DNA from: a virus
Length of the DNA stretch: 24,856 nucleotides
Strand: one strand, 5' to 3'
Virus record (IMG/VR): IMGVR_UViG_3300032224_000632
Location: 1 to 24,856 of that record
Position numbers and translations under genes: made by a program. Of this stretch, positions 14,627-22,564 are shown one piece after another. Position 1 is the first letter of the stretch. The number at the start of each line of letters is the position of its first letter. The notes beneath the pieces are model-generated. The model saw only the letters and a program-made list of their open reading frames with translations. It was not told where the DNA came from and ran no database searches.

Positions 14627-15598
14627 ATGGCATCTTTGGCTGAAATTAGAGCAAAACTTAAAGAACAAGAAACCCGCAGTTCAGGTGAACGCACAAGCGG
14701 TGACAATTCAATTTACCCATTCTGGAACTTAAAAGAAGGACAAGAATCAACAGTCCGTTTCTTACCAGATGGCGATTCCAACAACACTTTTTTCTGGGTA
14801 GAACGAGCAATGATTAAGCTCGAGTTCGCTGGAATTAAAGGTGAAACAGAAAGCAAAAAAACAATGGTACAAGTACCCTGCATGGAAATGTATGGTGAGA
14901 CATGTCCTGTTTTGAGCGAAGTACGTGGTTGGTTTAAAGACCCAGCATTGGAAGATATGGGTCGTAAATATTGGAAAAAGCGTAGTTACATTTTCCAAGG
15001 TTTTGTATCAGAAGATGGACTAAAAGAAGATAGTAAAGCTGAGAATCCAATTCGCAGATTTATTATTGGTCCACAAATTTTCCAACTTATTCGTGGTGCG
15101 TTGCTTGATCCAGAAATGGATGAATTGCCAACAGATGCACTACACGGTGTAGACTTTAGACTTATTAAAACTTCAAAAGGCGGTTATGCAGACTATAGCA
15201 CAAGCAAATGGTCACGTCGTGAACGTCCATTGACTGATGAAGAACAAGCGGCAATGAAACAATTTGGTTTGTTTAACTTGAGAGACTTCTTGCCTAAGAA
15301 GCCAACTGATGTTGAAGTTAAAGTTATCAAAGAAATGTTTGAAGCAACAGTAGATGGTGCAGCATTTGATTTAGCACGTTGGGGTCAGTATTACAAACCT
15401 AGCGGCGCAAGTCAAAACACCGGGGACCCAGTAGCACAAGGATCTTCAAAGAAAGCATCAGCAGTTGTTGATGATATTGACGAAGATGTTACTCCAGCAG
15501 TTGCAACAGAAACAACTGCTAAGCCTGTAGAAAGCGCAAGCGGTGGTGATCGTGCCCAAGATATCTTGGCAATGATCCGCAATCGTCAAAAGCAATAA
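14627..15598 (+). CDS. gp32: Single-stranded DNA-binding protein (gp32-like)
   Basis: Coats ssDNA in replication and recombination and loads partners such as UvsX and UvsY. The 323 residues are close to T4 gp32 (301). The N-terminal basic segment (LAEIRAKLKEQE) fits the cooperativity arm; the core has NSIYPFWNLKEGQESTVRFL and a metal-site region with C85 and C93 (ETCPVL). T4 has CPVC there, so the last cysteine is replaced by Leu and the zinc site is incomplete or uses another ligand. The tail carries the acidic DDIDEDV typical of protein contacts, then an extra RAQDILAMIRNRQ end. AAAGGAG precedes ATG 14627. It is served by nested early and late promoters. Confidence 0.93.
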   Translation: MASLAEIRAKLKEQETRSSGERTSGDNSIYPFWNLKEGQESTVRFLPDGDSNNTFFWVERAMIKLEFAGIKGETESKKTMVQVPCMEMYGETCPVLSEVRGWFKDPALEDMGRKYWKKRSYIFQGFVSEDGLKEDSKAENPIRRFIIGPQIFQLIRGALLDPEMDELPTDALHGVDFRLIKTSKGGYADYSTSKWSRRERPLTDEEQAAMKQFGLFNLRDFLPKKPTDVEVKVIKEMFEATVDGAAFDLARWGQYYKPSGASQNTGDPVAQGSSKKASAVVDDIDEDVTPAVATETTAKPVESASGGDRAQDILAMIRNRQKQ

Positions 15599-15599
15599 T

Positions 15600-15623
15600 T
15601 TAAGGGGGCTCAGTCCCCCTTAA
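15600..15623 (+). terminator. Strong GC hairpin between gp32 and uvsX
   Basis: TTAAGGGGG (15600-15608) pairs with CCCCCTTAA (15615-15623), loop CTCAGT. No T run follows, so it may attenuate, or protect the gp32 mRNA 3' end, rather than stop all transcription; uvsX has no visible promoter of its own. Confidence 0.6.
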
Positions 15624-15650
15624 TAACTACAGTACAAGGAGAATTAACTT

Positions 15651-16703
15651 ATGGCTACAAAAGCCTTCGATTTATCAAAATTTAGAAAAACTTTGACTAA
15701 GTCTATTGACGGACTTGGTGTAGGGTTTAACGATCCAACAGACTGGATCAGTACAGGTAACTTTGCCTTAAACTATCTAATCAGTGGCGATTTCCACAAA
15801 GGTGTTCCGCTAGGCAAAGTAACTGTTTTTGCTGGAGAATCTGGTGCAGGTAAAAGTTTTATCTGTTCAGGCAATCTAGTTCGTAATGCACAAGCACAAG
15901 GCATTTATGTTATCTTAATTGACAGCGAAAACGCACTTGATGAAGCATGGTTACACGCACTTGGTGTGGATACTAGCGAAACTAAACTACTCAAACTTAA
16001 CATGGCAATGATCGATGATGTGGCAAAAACCATTCACGAATTTACCAAAGAGTACAAAGAAATGGAAGATCGTCCTAAGGTCTTATTTGTCATAGACTCA
16101 TTAGGTATGTTGCTTACACCTACTGACATTAACCAGTTTGAAGCTGGTGATTTAAAGGGCGACATGGGTCGTAAACCTAAAGCATTGACAGCATTAGTTC
16201 GTAACTGTGTTAATATGTTTGGTAACTTAAATGTTGGCATGGTATGTACTAACCACACATACGCAAGTCAAGATATGTTTGATCCAGATGACAAAATTAG
16301 TGGCGGACAGGGCTTTGTTTACGCAAGTTCTATCGTAGTTGCTATGAAAAAACTTAAACTTAAGACTGATGAAAACGGTGTTAAGACTAGTGAAGTACAT
16401 GGTATCCGTGCCGCTTGTAAGATTATGAAAACTCGTTATGCAAAGCCTTTTGAGACATTGCAAATTGAAATTCCATATGAAACTGGTATGAATCCTTATA
16501 GCGGATGTGTTGATTTATTTGAAAAACACGGCTTGTTAAAGCAGTCAGGTAACCGTTTGGCTTACATTGACCCAGAGACAGGTGAAGAACACAAGTTCTA
16601 CCGAAAAGAATGGAAAGATGATAAATTAGATATGATAATGGGCAAATTCCATATCAAATCCACTATAACAACTATTCCTGAGGAGACAGAAGTAAATGAA
16701 TGA
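15651..16703 (+). CDS. uvsX: UvsX RecA-like recombinase
   Basis: Forms filaments on ssDNA and performs strand exchange in phage recombination-dependent replication. At 350 residues it is slightly shorter than T4 UvsX (391). Walker A GESGAGKS is at residues 62-69, Walker B is LFVIDSLGML, and the conserved KALTALVRNCVNMFG and VCTNHTYAS segments of the RecA core follow, with an SGGQG loop. An AGGAG site stands nine bases before ATG 15651. The end overlaps the next gene by eight bases. It lies between its loader's partners: gp32 upstream and probable UvsY two genes downstream. Confidence 0.96.
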   Translation: MATKAFDLSKFRKTLTKSIDGLGVGFNDPTDWISTGNFALNYLISGDFHKGVPLGKVTVFAGESGAGKSFICSGNLVRNAQAQGIYVILIDSENALDEAWLHALGVDTSETKLLKLNMAMIDDVAKTIHEFTKEYKEMEDRPKVLFVIDSLGMLLTPTDINQFEAGDLKGDMGRKPKALTALVRNCVNMFGNLNVGMVCTNHTYASQDMFDPDDKISGGQGFVYASSIVVAMKKLKLKTDENGVKTSEVHGIRAACKIMKTRYAKPFETLQIEIPYETGMNPYSGCVDLFEKHGLLKQSGNRLAYIDPETGEEHKFYRKEWKDDKLDMIMGKFHIKSTITTIPEETEVNE

Positions 16704-16941
16704 TAATCAAATTGCCGATGTTTGGCTTTTATTTAAAGAGTACATTGATAAAAAAGATGTAGGCACACTTGCTGAACAATATATTGACTTATTGGCAGAC
16801 TATGGTATAAAAGATAAGGCATTAGAAGGTGCAAGAGGTGCTGATGCAGATCTTGATCATGCTATTGACTATTATTTAGAAGACGATGCCGGCGACTATG
16901 AAGAAGAAGAAGATAGTTACTACGAAGAAGACGAAGAGTAA
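16696..16941 (+). CDS. Small highly acidic protein downstream of uvsX
   Basis: An 81-residue protein: a helical N-terminal domain (VWLLFKEYIDKKD through LADYGIKD) and a C-terminal tail after residue 60 made almost only of Asp, Glu and Tyr. The tail may mimic DNA or contact basic proteins; that is inference. A GGAG-type site lies within the uvsX end, the start overlaps uvsX by eight bases, and the stop overlaps the next start (TAATG), so it is coupled to recombination genes on both sides. Similar small acidic proteins follow uvsX in marine T4-like phages as far as I recall, without assigned function. Confidence 0.75.
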   Translation: MNDNQIADVWLLFKEYIDKKDVGTLAEQYIDLLADYGIKDKALEGARGADADLDHAIDYYLEDDAGDYEEEEDSYYEEDEE

Positions 16942-17393
16942 TGTGGTATAACAAGATTAGCAAAGATATATCGTACATACCCGATGCTGTGGCGCATTAC
17001 AACGCCGAATTACAGGCCGCAAAACAAGATACTCGCATAGCGGGAAATATAGAAAAGGCAGCGGCCAATATGCCTGGCATCGTGGAACAACGATTTAATC
17101 AATTACAAGAAATTGAAGCTATTCTTGAATATTTAAACATTGAACTTCGCCGACTACGTAGTCAACATTTTAGAAAATACTTAGAAAACTATCAACGGGC
17201 CTTAACATCGAGAGATTGTGAAAAATTTGTCGATGGTGAGGCTGACGTTGTTGATTTTGAAAAAATTATTAATGAGTTTGCCTTGCTAAGAAACAAGTGG
17301 TTAGGCATTACTAAAGCATTAGACATCAAACAGTGGCAACTTTCCAACGTTATTAAACTAAGAACGGCTGGAATGGAAGACGCTACACTATAG
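16941..17393 (+). CDS. uvsY: Probable UvsY recombination mediator
   Basis: UvsY helps UvsX displace gp32 from ssDNA. This 150-residue, all-helical protein is close to T4 UvsY (137 aa). The C-terminal half has the UvsY pattern: a charged helix (LRSQHFRKYLENYQRAL), a middle acidic segment, then LLRNKWLGITKALDIKQW ending in NVIKLRTAGMED, which parallels the T4 end with its KHIQDMRAFEAG. T4 identity is low, so this rests on pattern, length and place in the gp32-uvsX cluster. The start overlaps the acidic gene's stop. It closes the operon; a consensus early promoter starts 20 bases later. Confidence 0.65.
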   Translation: MWYNKISKDISYIPDAVAHYNAELQAAKQDTRIAGNIEKAAANMPGIVEQRFNQLQEIEAILEYLNIELRRLRSQHFRKYLENYQRALTSRDCEKFVDGEADVVDFEKIINEFALLRNKWLGITKALDIKQWQLSNVIKLRTAGMEDATL

Positions 17394-17412
17394 TAATATT
17401 TTTATAAAAGAC

Positions 17413-17429
17413 TTGACATTTTATGTCAA
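17413..17429. promoter_or_regulatory. Possible operator: inverted repeat over the -35 box
   Basis: TTGACAT and ATGTCAA form a perfect seven-base inverted repeat around TTT. It covers the -35 box and half the spacer, where a dimeric repressor would block polymerase. No regulator is identified. Confidence 0.4.
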
Positions 17430-17441
17430 AGATTTTATAAT
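17413..17441 (+). promoter_or_regulatory. Perfect-consensus sigma70 promoter for the uvsW operon
   Basis: TTGACA (17413-17418), 17-base spacer, TATAAT (17436-17441). Both hexamers and the spacing are consensus. The normal start, seven bases past the -10, is 17448, the A of the first ATG, so the mRNA would be leaderless. Confidence 0.9.
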
Positions 17442-17447
17442 ACTAAC

Positions 17448-18641
17448 ATGATTACCATAGATGAAATACTTTTTAAAATAGAACTTCACGGTGTTGATGC
17501 ACTAGGTCCTTCGGTTCCTTTTAAAGATAAAAAGATTTTAAAAAACTTGTGTAAGCTGATCAAGCTACCAAGCTACATTACTGAAAATCAGTCAAAATTA
17601 CTGATTAAAATACTCCAAGAAAACATGGAGTCATTAAATTTTATTGGCACAGAACTAATTCCTAGTTTAAGATCACCGTCGTGGTCAAAGAATTTTAAAA
17701 TTTTGGAAGTTAGTAAAACTGTTAATATAGTAAAAACCTTTGATAATGAATTTTTGATAGATATTGAGTTTTCTTCGAACAAAAACATAAAAAGAGACGT
17801 TACTCAACTACAAAAAGAATTAGAAGGAACATTTTTTGACGCCAATGGTCGACACTATAGGTCACCTCTTACTGAAAAAAATCTGTTTAAAACAGTACAA
17901 CTTGCGAAAAAGTACGATTTTGAGATTTCACCACAAATTTTGAAATTATATGGTGAAATTTGTGAAATTGACCAAGATTTTGTAAAAGCCGCATTTAACA
18001 TACAATTGACGGACAACAACAAAATGAAAGAATTAGTGAGTAACGACATTGGTCTGTTAACAACTGATAACTATGTTTTTTTACAAGATAGAAAAATCGC
18101 TTATCAATACACTATCCACGAAAAAAGACCAAAAATTCAAGAAAATTCACTAATTTCTAAAATAGCCCATAGAAAAAATAATAAAATTTTTATTAACAAA
18201 ACAACTGACTTTAAAGATTTGTTGTCAGCAATAAAAGATTTAAAACGCAATCCATTACTATTAGTTTTTGATGAGTACAATACTAGAAATTGCATAGAAA
18301 ACATAAAATTACTGAAAAATACCCTTGATGAATTAGGTGTAACAACTAATGTTGGAATTTATTTTAGATTTCCAAATGAAAGTGACGGACTAGTGTTTAA
18401 TCAATTAATTGCTGAGTATGGATACAATAAAGCATTGGATTTGGACAATGAAATTTCAGTAATTTCAAACGGAAAAATACCTAAATTCTTCCTAAAAACT
18501 GAATGGTACCCAAAAGCTACAATTACGTTCAGTAACCAATTAAGAAATAATAAAACAAGTGTGTATTGCAATGAATGTGATTTGATTGTATACTACAACA
18601 CTACAGTTCCAGTATCAGGAAATATTGATGTCATCGTGTAA
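17448..18641 (+). CDS. Uncharacterised protein paired with UvsW helicase
   Basis: A 397-residue protein I do not recognise. Three regions can be seen. Residues 25-60 are a helical segment with PSYITENQSKLLIKIL, resembling short motifs next to primase/helicase domains. Residues 118-172 (a strand, then HYRSPLTEKN, LAKKYDFEISP) resemble the HARP-type domain seen beside annealing helicases. Residues 268-382 alternate strands and helices like a Rossmann or helicase second domain (LLLVFDEYN, then KIPKFFLKTEW and CDLIVYY). It has a DEY at 275-277 but no Walker A, so it is probably not an ATPase. It is more AT-rich than its neighbours, heads the operon behind a consensus promoter, and overlaps uvsW by 14 bases, so a joint role is likely. 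Confidence 0.75.
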   Translation: MITIDEILFKIELHGVDALGPSVPFKDKKILKNLCKLIKLPSYITENQSKLLIKILQENMESLNFIGTELIPSLRSPSWSKNFKILEVSKTVNIVKTFDNEFLIDIEFSSNKNIKRDVTQLQKELEGTFFDANGRHYRSPLTEKNLFKTVQLAKKYDFEISPQILKLYGEICEIDQDFVKAAFNIQLTDNNKMKELVSNDIGLLTTDNYVFLQDRKIAYQYTIHEKRPKIQENSLISKIAHRKNNKIFINKTTDFKDLLSAIKDLKRNPLLLVFDEYNTRNCIENIKLLKNTLDELGVTTNVGIYFRFPNESDGLVFNQLIAEYGYNKALDLDNEISVISNGKIPKFFLKTEWYPKATITFSNQLRNNKTSVYCNECDLIVYYNTTVPVSGNIDVIV

Positions 18642-20097
18642 ATTGATTATAAAAGACGAAGTTAATATCAAGTTTGAAAGACTTGAGTTAGAAGCACGAA
18701 GAAAATTAGCCAACACATTTAAATATGAAATTCCATACGCAAGGTACCATCCTGCATACAAACTTGGACGTTGGGACGGCTGTAATACGCTATTTGGTAT
18801 TGGTGGAAATGGGTACTTAAATCAGCTGGAAAAAATCATAGAAATACTCACTAATATGGGTATTGAGATTGAGGAAATTGAAGACTTACGTGAGCCTGTA
18901 AAATTAAAATTTGAAGCAGTTACAGAAAATTATTGGGCTGACCAAGGAAAAGTTTGGCCCGAGGGGCATCAACAAGCAGGACAACCTATTATGTTGCGTG
19001 ACTATCAAGTTGATGCAATTAACAAGTTTTTAGAGAATCCACAAAGTTTACAAGAGATAGCAACTGGTGCTGGTAAAACTATTACTACAGCTACTCTAAG
19101 TCAAGTTTGTGAAAAATATGGACGCACAATTACTATTGTTCCAAACAAAAGTCTTGTTGAACAAACTGAAGAAGATTTTGTTAATGTTGGGTTAGATGTT
19201 GGTGTTTACTATGGTGATCGTAAAGATTTAAACAAGACCCACACAATTTGTACTTGGCAAAGTCTTAACATATTAGATAAGAAAAGTAAAAATTATGAGC
19301 ATGCCGTACTAACACTTGCTGAGTTCTTAGATGGTGTTAAGTGTGTAATAGTTGACGAAGTACACATGGCGAAGGCTGATGTATTAAAGAATTTATTGAC
19401 AAATAATTTAAGTAATGCTTGTATACGTTGGGGATTAACTGGAACAGTTCCTAAAGAAGCATACGAATCAGAAAGTATTTTTGCGTCAATTGGTCCAGTA
19501 ATTGGTGGCATCAAAGCGCATGAGCTACAAGAAAAAGGTGTGTTAAGTAACTGCCACGTTAATGTAGTACAGATGCTAGATATAACTGAATTTAAAAGTT
19601 ATGCAGAAGAATTAAAATATCTTGTTACTAATGACGATAGGATGCAGTACATTAGTAAGTTAATAAAAACAATTAGTGAATCAGGCAATACATTGGTTCT
19701 AGTTAATAGAATCGACTCAGGCAAATTTTTAGTTAATGAATTAGAAGGCTCAGTTTTTATATCTGGTGAAGTTAAAACAACTACTAGGAAAGAAGAATAT
19801 GACGAAATTAAAACAAGCGATAACAAGATTATTGTGGCGACTTACGGTGTGGCCGCTGTTGGTATTAATATCCCAAGGATTTTTAATCTGGTTCTTCTTG
19901 AACCCGGAAAGAGCTTTGTCCGCGTTATACAGAGTATTGGGCGAGGCATTAGAAAAGCAGAAGACAAAGACTTTGTCCAAATATGGGACGTTACATCAAC
20001 ATGCAAGTATGCCAAACGTCACCTTACGCAACGTAAGAAATTTTACAAGGAAGCCAAATACCCATTTACATTAGAAAAAGTGGATTGGCAAAAATAA
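18628..20097 (+). CDS. uvsW: UvsW-like SF2 DNA helicase
   Basis: Remodels branched DNA and R-loops, moving the phage from origin- to recombination-dependent replication. The 489 residues compare with about 500 in T4. An N-terminal domain with KLGRWDG (T4 UvsW type) comes first; then LRDYQ (Q motif), Walker A ATGAGKT (145-151), DEVH (243-246), LTGTVP, and motif VI QSIGRGIR (435-442). All helicase motifs are intact. An in-frame ATG at 18586 would add 14 residues, but 18628 has AGGA seven bases upstream and gives the usual N-terminus. The gene overlaps the preceding one and lacks a promoter, so it depends on the promoter at 17413. Confidence 0.95.
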   Translation: MSSCKLIIKDEVNIKFERLELEARRKLANTFKYEIPYARYHPAYKLGRWDGCNTLFGIGGNGYLNQLEKIIEILTNMGIEIEEIEDLREPVKLKFEAVTENYWADQGKVWPEGHQQAGQPIMLRDYQVDAINKFLENPQSLQEIATGAGKTITTATLSQVCEKYGRTITIVPNKSLVEQTEEDFVNVGLDVGVYYGDRKDLNKTHTICTWQSLNILDKKSKNYEHAVLTLAEFLDGVKCVIVDEVHMAKADVLKNLLTNNLSNACIRWGLTGTVPKEAYESESIFASIGPVIGGIKAHELQEKGVLSNCHVNVVQMLDITEFKSYAEELKYLVTNDDRMQYISKLIKTISESGNTLVLVNRIDSGKFLVNELEGSVFISGEVKTTTRKEEYDEIKTSDNKIIVATYGVAAVGINIPRIFNLVLLEPGKSFVRVIQSIGRGIRKAEDKDFVQIWDVTSTCKYAKRHLTQRKKFYKEAKYPFTLEKVDWQK

Positions 20098-20103
20098 GGA
20101 ATT

Positions 20104-20610
20104 ATGCAAATATTAACATTAGACAACAAGTTATTTTCATTGAATAACTTACCAGATGAGGTAGACGAAAATACTAGATTTGCTGTACTAGATAACAACG
20201 AACCTAAAGAACCAGATTTTTTCTTTATGCCTCTAATATTTTTAGAAAGTTTTAATAGCCCAGCAATGGTACTTAGAATTGGCAAGAATGAGATTGCAAT
20301 GCCAATTGATTGGAGTATTGCAGTAGGTGATAGTAGTTGTGCTACAGACATTGAAATACTGCCGTTAACTAGTTTAAATGATAGAGGATTTGAAGCATTA
20401 ATTTTTAATCCGTTAAGTAGTTTTAGAGTTGAGTTTCAACCAATTGAGATTGTAAATTTTTATAATGATGTCAAATGGTATTTTCCAAAAATGAAAAACA
20501 ATCAATTACTAGCAACACCTTTATCAAATAATGAAAAGCCTGATTGTGCTTATTTTGTAAAAGAAATTAGCCGTCAAAGTGAAATTATACAATTAGATAA
20601 AATATTATGA
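20104..20610 (+). CDS. Conserved phage protein downstream of uvsW
   Basis: A 168-residue mostly beta protein. The C-terminal part (WYFPKMKNNQLLATPL, then CAYFVKEISRQSEII) resembles a protein I associate with the same place after uvsW in marine T4-like phages; its function is unknown. No membrane segment, metal site or nucleotide motif is visible. AAGGA lies before ATG 20104. Six bases separate it from uvsW and its stop overlaps the next small gene by four bases (ATGA), so it belongs to the operon. Confidence 0.8.
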   Translation: MQILTLDNKLFSLNNLPDEVDENTRFAVLDNNEPKEPDFFFMPLIFLESFNSPAMVLRIGKNEIAMPIDWSIAVGDSSCATDIEILPLTSLNDRGFEALIFNPLSSFRVEFQPIEIVNFYNDVKWYFPKMKNNQLLATPLSNNEKPDCAYFVKEISRQSEIIQLDKIL

Positions 20611-20750
20611 ACGACAAAGAATTATTAGATCGACTTAGTATAGCATACAAAGTTTACCCTCATCCAAGCAAAGAAATTGAATTTTTCATAGCTTGGATGT
20701 ACAAACAATACGGAATCGTACAAACGGAAAAACAAAATGGGCAGTCTTAA
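20607..20750 (+). CDS. 47-residue small protein
   Basis: Starts MNDKELLDRLSIAYKVYPHP and ends QTEKQNGQS. It is predicted helical, with an aromatic FFIAWMYKQYG stretch. Support comes from its fit in the operon: it begins in an ATGA overlap with the stop before it, fills an otherwise empty 126-base space, and overlaps the following gene by 14 bases. Codon use matches the neighbours. I know no function. Confidence 0.65.
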   Translation: MNDKELLDRLSIAYKVYPHPSKEIEFFIAWMYKQYGIVQTEKQNGQS

Positions 20751-21030
20751 ACCTGGTGCAACTTATATCCGTGAACGAGTAGGCAGTGTTGTTTATCGAA
20801 GAGAATTTGGATCAGATCCTATGACAAGAGAAGTAGAAGGGTGGGATTATGATCATAAAAATCCAAAATTTGATCCACGCACTAGTGACGGACGACCATT
20901 ACACACCCACATAATGGAAGATAAACTTTGGGGCGAGATTCGGAGAGAAGCACATACCAATCCTGCTTTACAAAAGGCTCTTGATCGTGCTATAATGATA
21001 TATCGACTTAGCAAGGATAAACCATTATAA
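20737..21030 (+). CDS. Conserved small protein (MGSLKPG family), function unknown
   Basis: A 97-residue protein beginning MGSLKPGATYIRER, a start I associate with small proteins of marine T4-like phages. A basic, aromatic N-terminal half (VVYRREFGSDPMTRE) is followed by a helix with NPALQKALDRAIMIYRLSK. There is no catalytic motif. The start lies inside the end of the 47-residue gene, and the next gene starts two bases after its stop. Not assigned to a process, though it sits among replication genes. Confidence 0.75.
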   Translation: MGSLKPGATYIRERVGSVVYRREFGSDPMTREVEGWDYDHKNPKFDPRTSDGRPLHTHIMEDKLWGEIRREAHTNPALQKALDRAIMIYRLSKDKPL

Positions 21031-21031
21031 T

Positions 21032-21502
21032 ATGGCAAAAATAGAACTTAAAGAGAAATTAGCCGCAGTTGATCTCGGAGCTAAAGAGCTGTGGGATGAC
21101 ATGGATGAAGAACAACGTAAGGCTTTAAAGAGTGAATTTTTTATCCTAAATCGTTACATTAGTAATGTAAAAGGACAAAGCAGAGAAAAACAAGAACATT
21201 TTGTTTTAACTGTTAATGAGTATTTTAACAAGCACTGGAACACATTACAAAAGCATCCAAAACTTTTATGGCAGTTGCTATGTATGTGCAGTTGGGATAA
21301 GAAAACAATCTTTTATCATGAATGGTTAGGTAATAAAAAGAAAGCTGGCGAAGGTAAAAAATTAAAATTGTTGATGAGAATTTACCCAAATAAAAAAGTT
21401 GACGAGCTTGAATTGATAGCGGCGTTGAATCAAACTAAAGATTTAAAAGCCCTGGCAATCGACCACGGGATTGATGAAAAAGAAGTTAACAAATTTTTCT
21501 AA
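21032..21502 (+). CDS. Possible clamp-loader small subunit (gp62-like)
   Basis: A 156-residue helical protein. FFILNRYISNVKG, then VLTVNEYFNKHWNTLQKHPK, LLWQLLCMC and FYHEWLGNKKK follow the order seen in short phage gp62 proteins (Asn-Arg in an early helix, a later aromatic helix, a basic KK stretch, a C-terminal helix with KALAIDHGI). T4 gp62 has 187 residues and helps gp44 load the sliding clamp. No gp44 or gp45 gene is beside it in the window, unlike in T4, so the call is tentative; it may instead be an unrelated conserved protein. It ends in a TAATG overlap with the zinc-finger gene. Confidence 0.45.
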   Translation: MAKIELKEKLAAVDLGAKELWDDMDEEQRKALKSEFFILNRYISNVKGQSREKQEHFVLTVNEYFNKHWNTLQKHPKLLWQLLCMCSWDKKTIFYHEWLGNKKKAGEGKKLKLLMRIYPNKKVDELELIAALNQTKDLKALAIDHGIDEKEVNKFF

Positions 21503-22194
21503 TGTTGAAATTAATGACACAGCCATATGAATGTCCACATTGTAACAACAAGTTCACTAAAGAAAAAACTTTGGTGGTCCATATGTGTGAACAAAAACGC
21601 AGGCACTTGGCTAGGACTGATAAACACGTACAAGCAGGTTACCAAGCATACGTAAAATTTTACCAATTAGTACAAAAATTTGATGGCATTAAGACTTACG
21701 ATGATTTTGCCCACAGTCCTTATTACAATGCATTTGTCAAGTTTGGATCATTCATACACAATGTGAATCCGTTGTATCCAGATCAATATATTGACTATGT
21801 AGTAACAAGCGGAGTTAAGTTGGATCATTGGTGTAGAGATGGACTTTATGAATTATATGTAGTACATTTGATTAAGACTGAAACTGTGGAAACAGCATTG
21901 CAAAGAAGTATTGGACATATGATGACATGGGCTGAAGAAAACAAAAGCCAGTGGAATCATTATTTTAGGTATGTAAGTGTTAATAGGGCAGTATATGATG
22001 TTAAGGACGGAAAAATTAGTCCTTGGGTACTATTAAACAGCATTACAGGGAAGAAACTGCTAAGTAATTTTAACGATGAGCAGTTGTCTGCTGTGGGAAC
22101 AATTATCGATCCACAGTTCTGGATGAAGAAATTTAAACAATTACCTGCTGATGTTGAACTGGCCATCACAGTGGCAAAGGAAATAGATCAATGA
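21502..22194 (+). CDS. Zinc-finger protein, probable DNA/RNA binding
   Basis: A 230-residue protein with one N-terminal zinc finger: C11-x2-C14-x12-H27, then C29 or H36 as the last ligand, followed by a basic EQKRRHL helix. The rest (45-230) is a helical domain rich in Trp and Tyr (for example WCRDGLYELYVVHLIKTE and MMTWAEENKSQWNHYFRY) that I cannot assign. Finger plus large helical domain suggests nucleic-acid binding in replication or gene control; this is inferred. ATG 21502 overlaps the preceding stop; ATG 21514 (MTQPYEC) is an equally likely start. Neither has a clear ribosome site. The stop overlaps the next start by four bases. Confidence 0.75.
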   Translation: MLKLMTQPYECPHCNNKFTKEKTLVVHMCEQKRRHLARTDKHVQAGYQAYVKFYQLVQKFDGIKTYDDFAHSPYYNAFVKFGSFIHNVNPLYPDQYIDYVVTSGVKLDHWCRDGLYELYVVHLIKTETVETALQRSIGHMMTWAEENKSQWNHYFRYVSVNRAVYDVKDGKISPWVLLNSITGKKLLSNFNDEQLSAVGTIIDPQFWMKKFKQLPADVELAITVAKEIDQ

Positions 22195-22379
22195 CATTTA
22201 CTCCCCAAACAAACGAAGACACAACAAAGTTGGACCTTGAAGTTATTGTTAGTGAAGAAGACACAGCAGTTTATGTTAAGTTAACAGGTTTTGAAAATAT
22301 TGAAGAAGCCGATAACTATGCAACACATCTTACAACTCACTTGCCATTACTTCTATTTGAATCAGAGATTAGACATTGA
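22191..22379 (+). CDS. 62-residue acidic small protein
   Basis: Acidic protein with a strand-rich centre (LDLEVIVSEEDTAVYVKLTGF) and a helix (IEEADNYATHL). It begins in an ATGA overlap with the zinc-finger gene and ends in a TTGA overlap with the next gene, so it is coupled at both ends. The function is unknown. Confidence 0.65.
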   Translation: MTFTPQTNEDTTKLDLEVIVSEEDTAVYVKLTGFENIEEADNYATHLTTHLPLLLFESEIRH

Positions 22380-22564
22380 GAAAATTATTAGATAATACTG
22401 AGGCTGAAGAATTAGACACACCAGTGACATTAACTATAACAACTAAGTGTCCTGGAAAATGGATGATAGCCGATAAAGAAACAGGTGAAGTGTATGTGCC
22501 TTACACTACGCCTGGGAAGTTACAATGGAAAAAAATTGCAACATGGGATGGTGAAGATGCCTGA
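22376..22564 (+). CDS. 62-residue small protein with TTG start
   Basis: A small protein with VTLTITTKCPGKW and a GEVYVPYTTPG segment, likely a small beta sheet. The only start that gives this frame is TTG 22376, overlapping the previous stop as TTGA; the first in-frame ATG is at residue 30, past the conserved-looking part. It overlaps the DnaE-like gene by eight bases. The function is unknown. Confidence 0.55.
   Translation: MRKLLDNTEAEELDTPVTLTITTKCPGKWMIADKETGEVYVPYTTPGKLQWKKIATWDGEDA

Noticed and set aside
14551-14643. Thirty-codon frame (MYALFVLC...) before gp32
   Set aside because: It begins inside the terminator hairpin, overlaps the gp32 start and has no ribosome site.
18586-18627. 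ATG 18586 as the start of UvsW
   Set aside because: It adds 14 residues lacking family character, has no ribosome site and lies deep in the preceding gene; 18628 has AGGA at good spacing.
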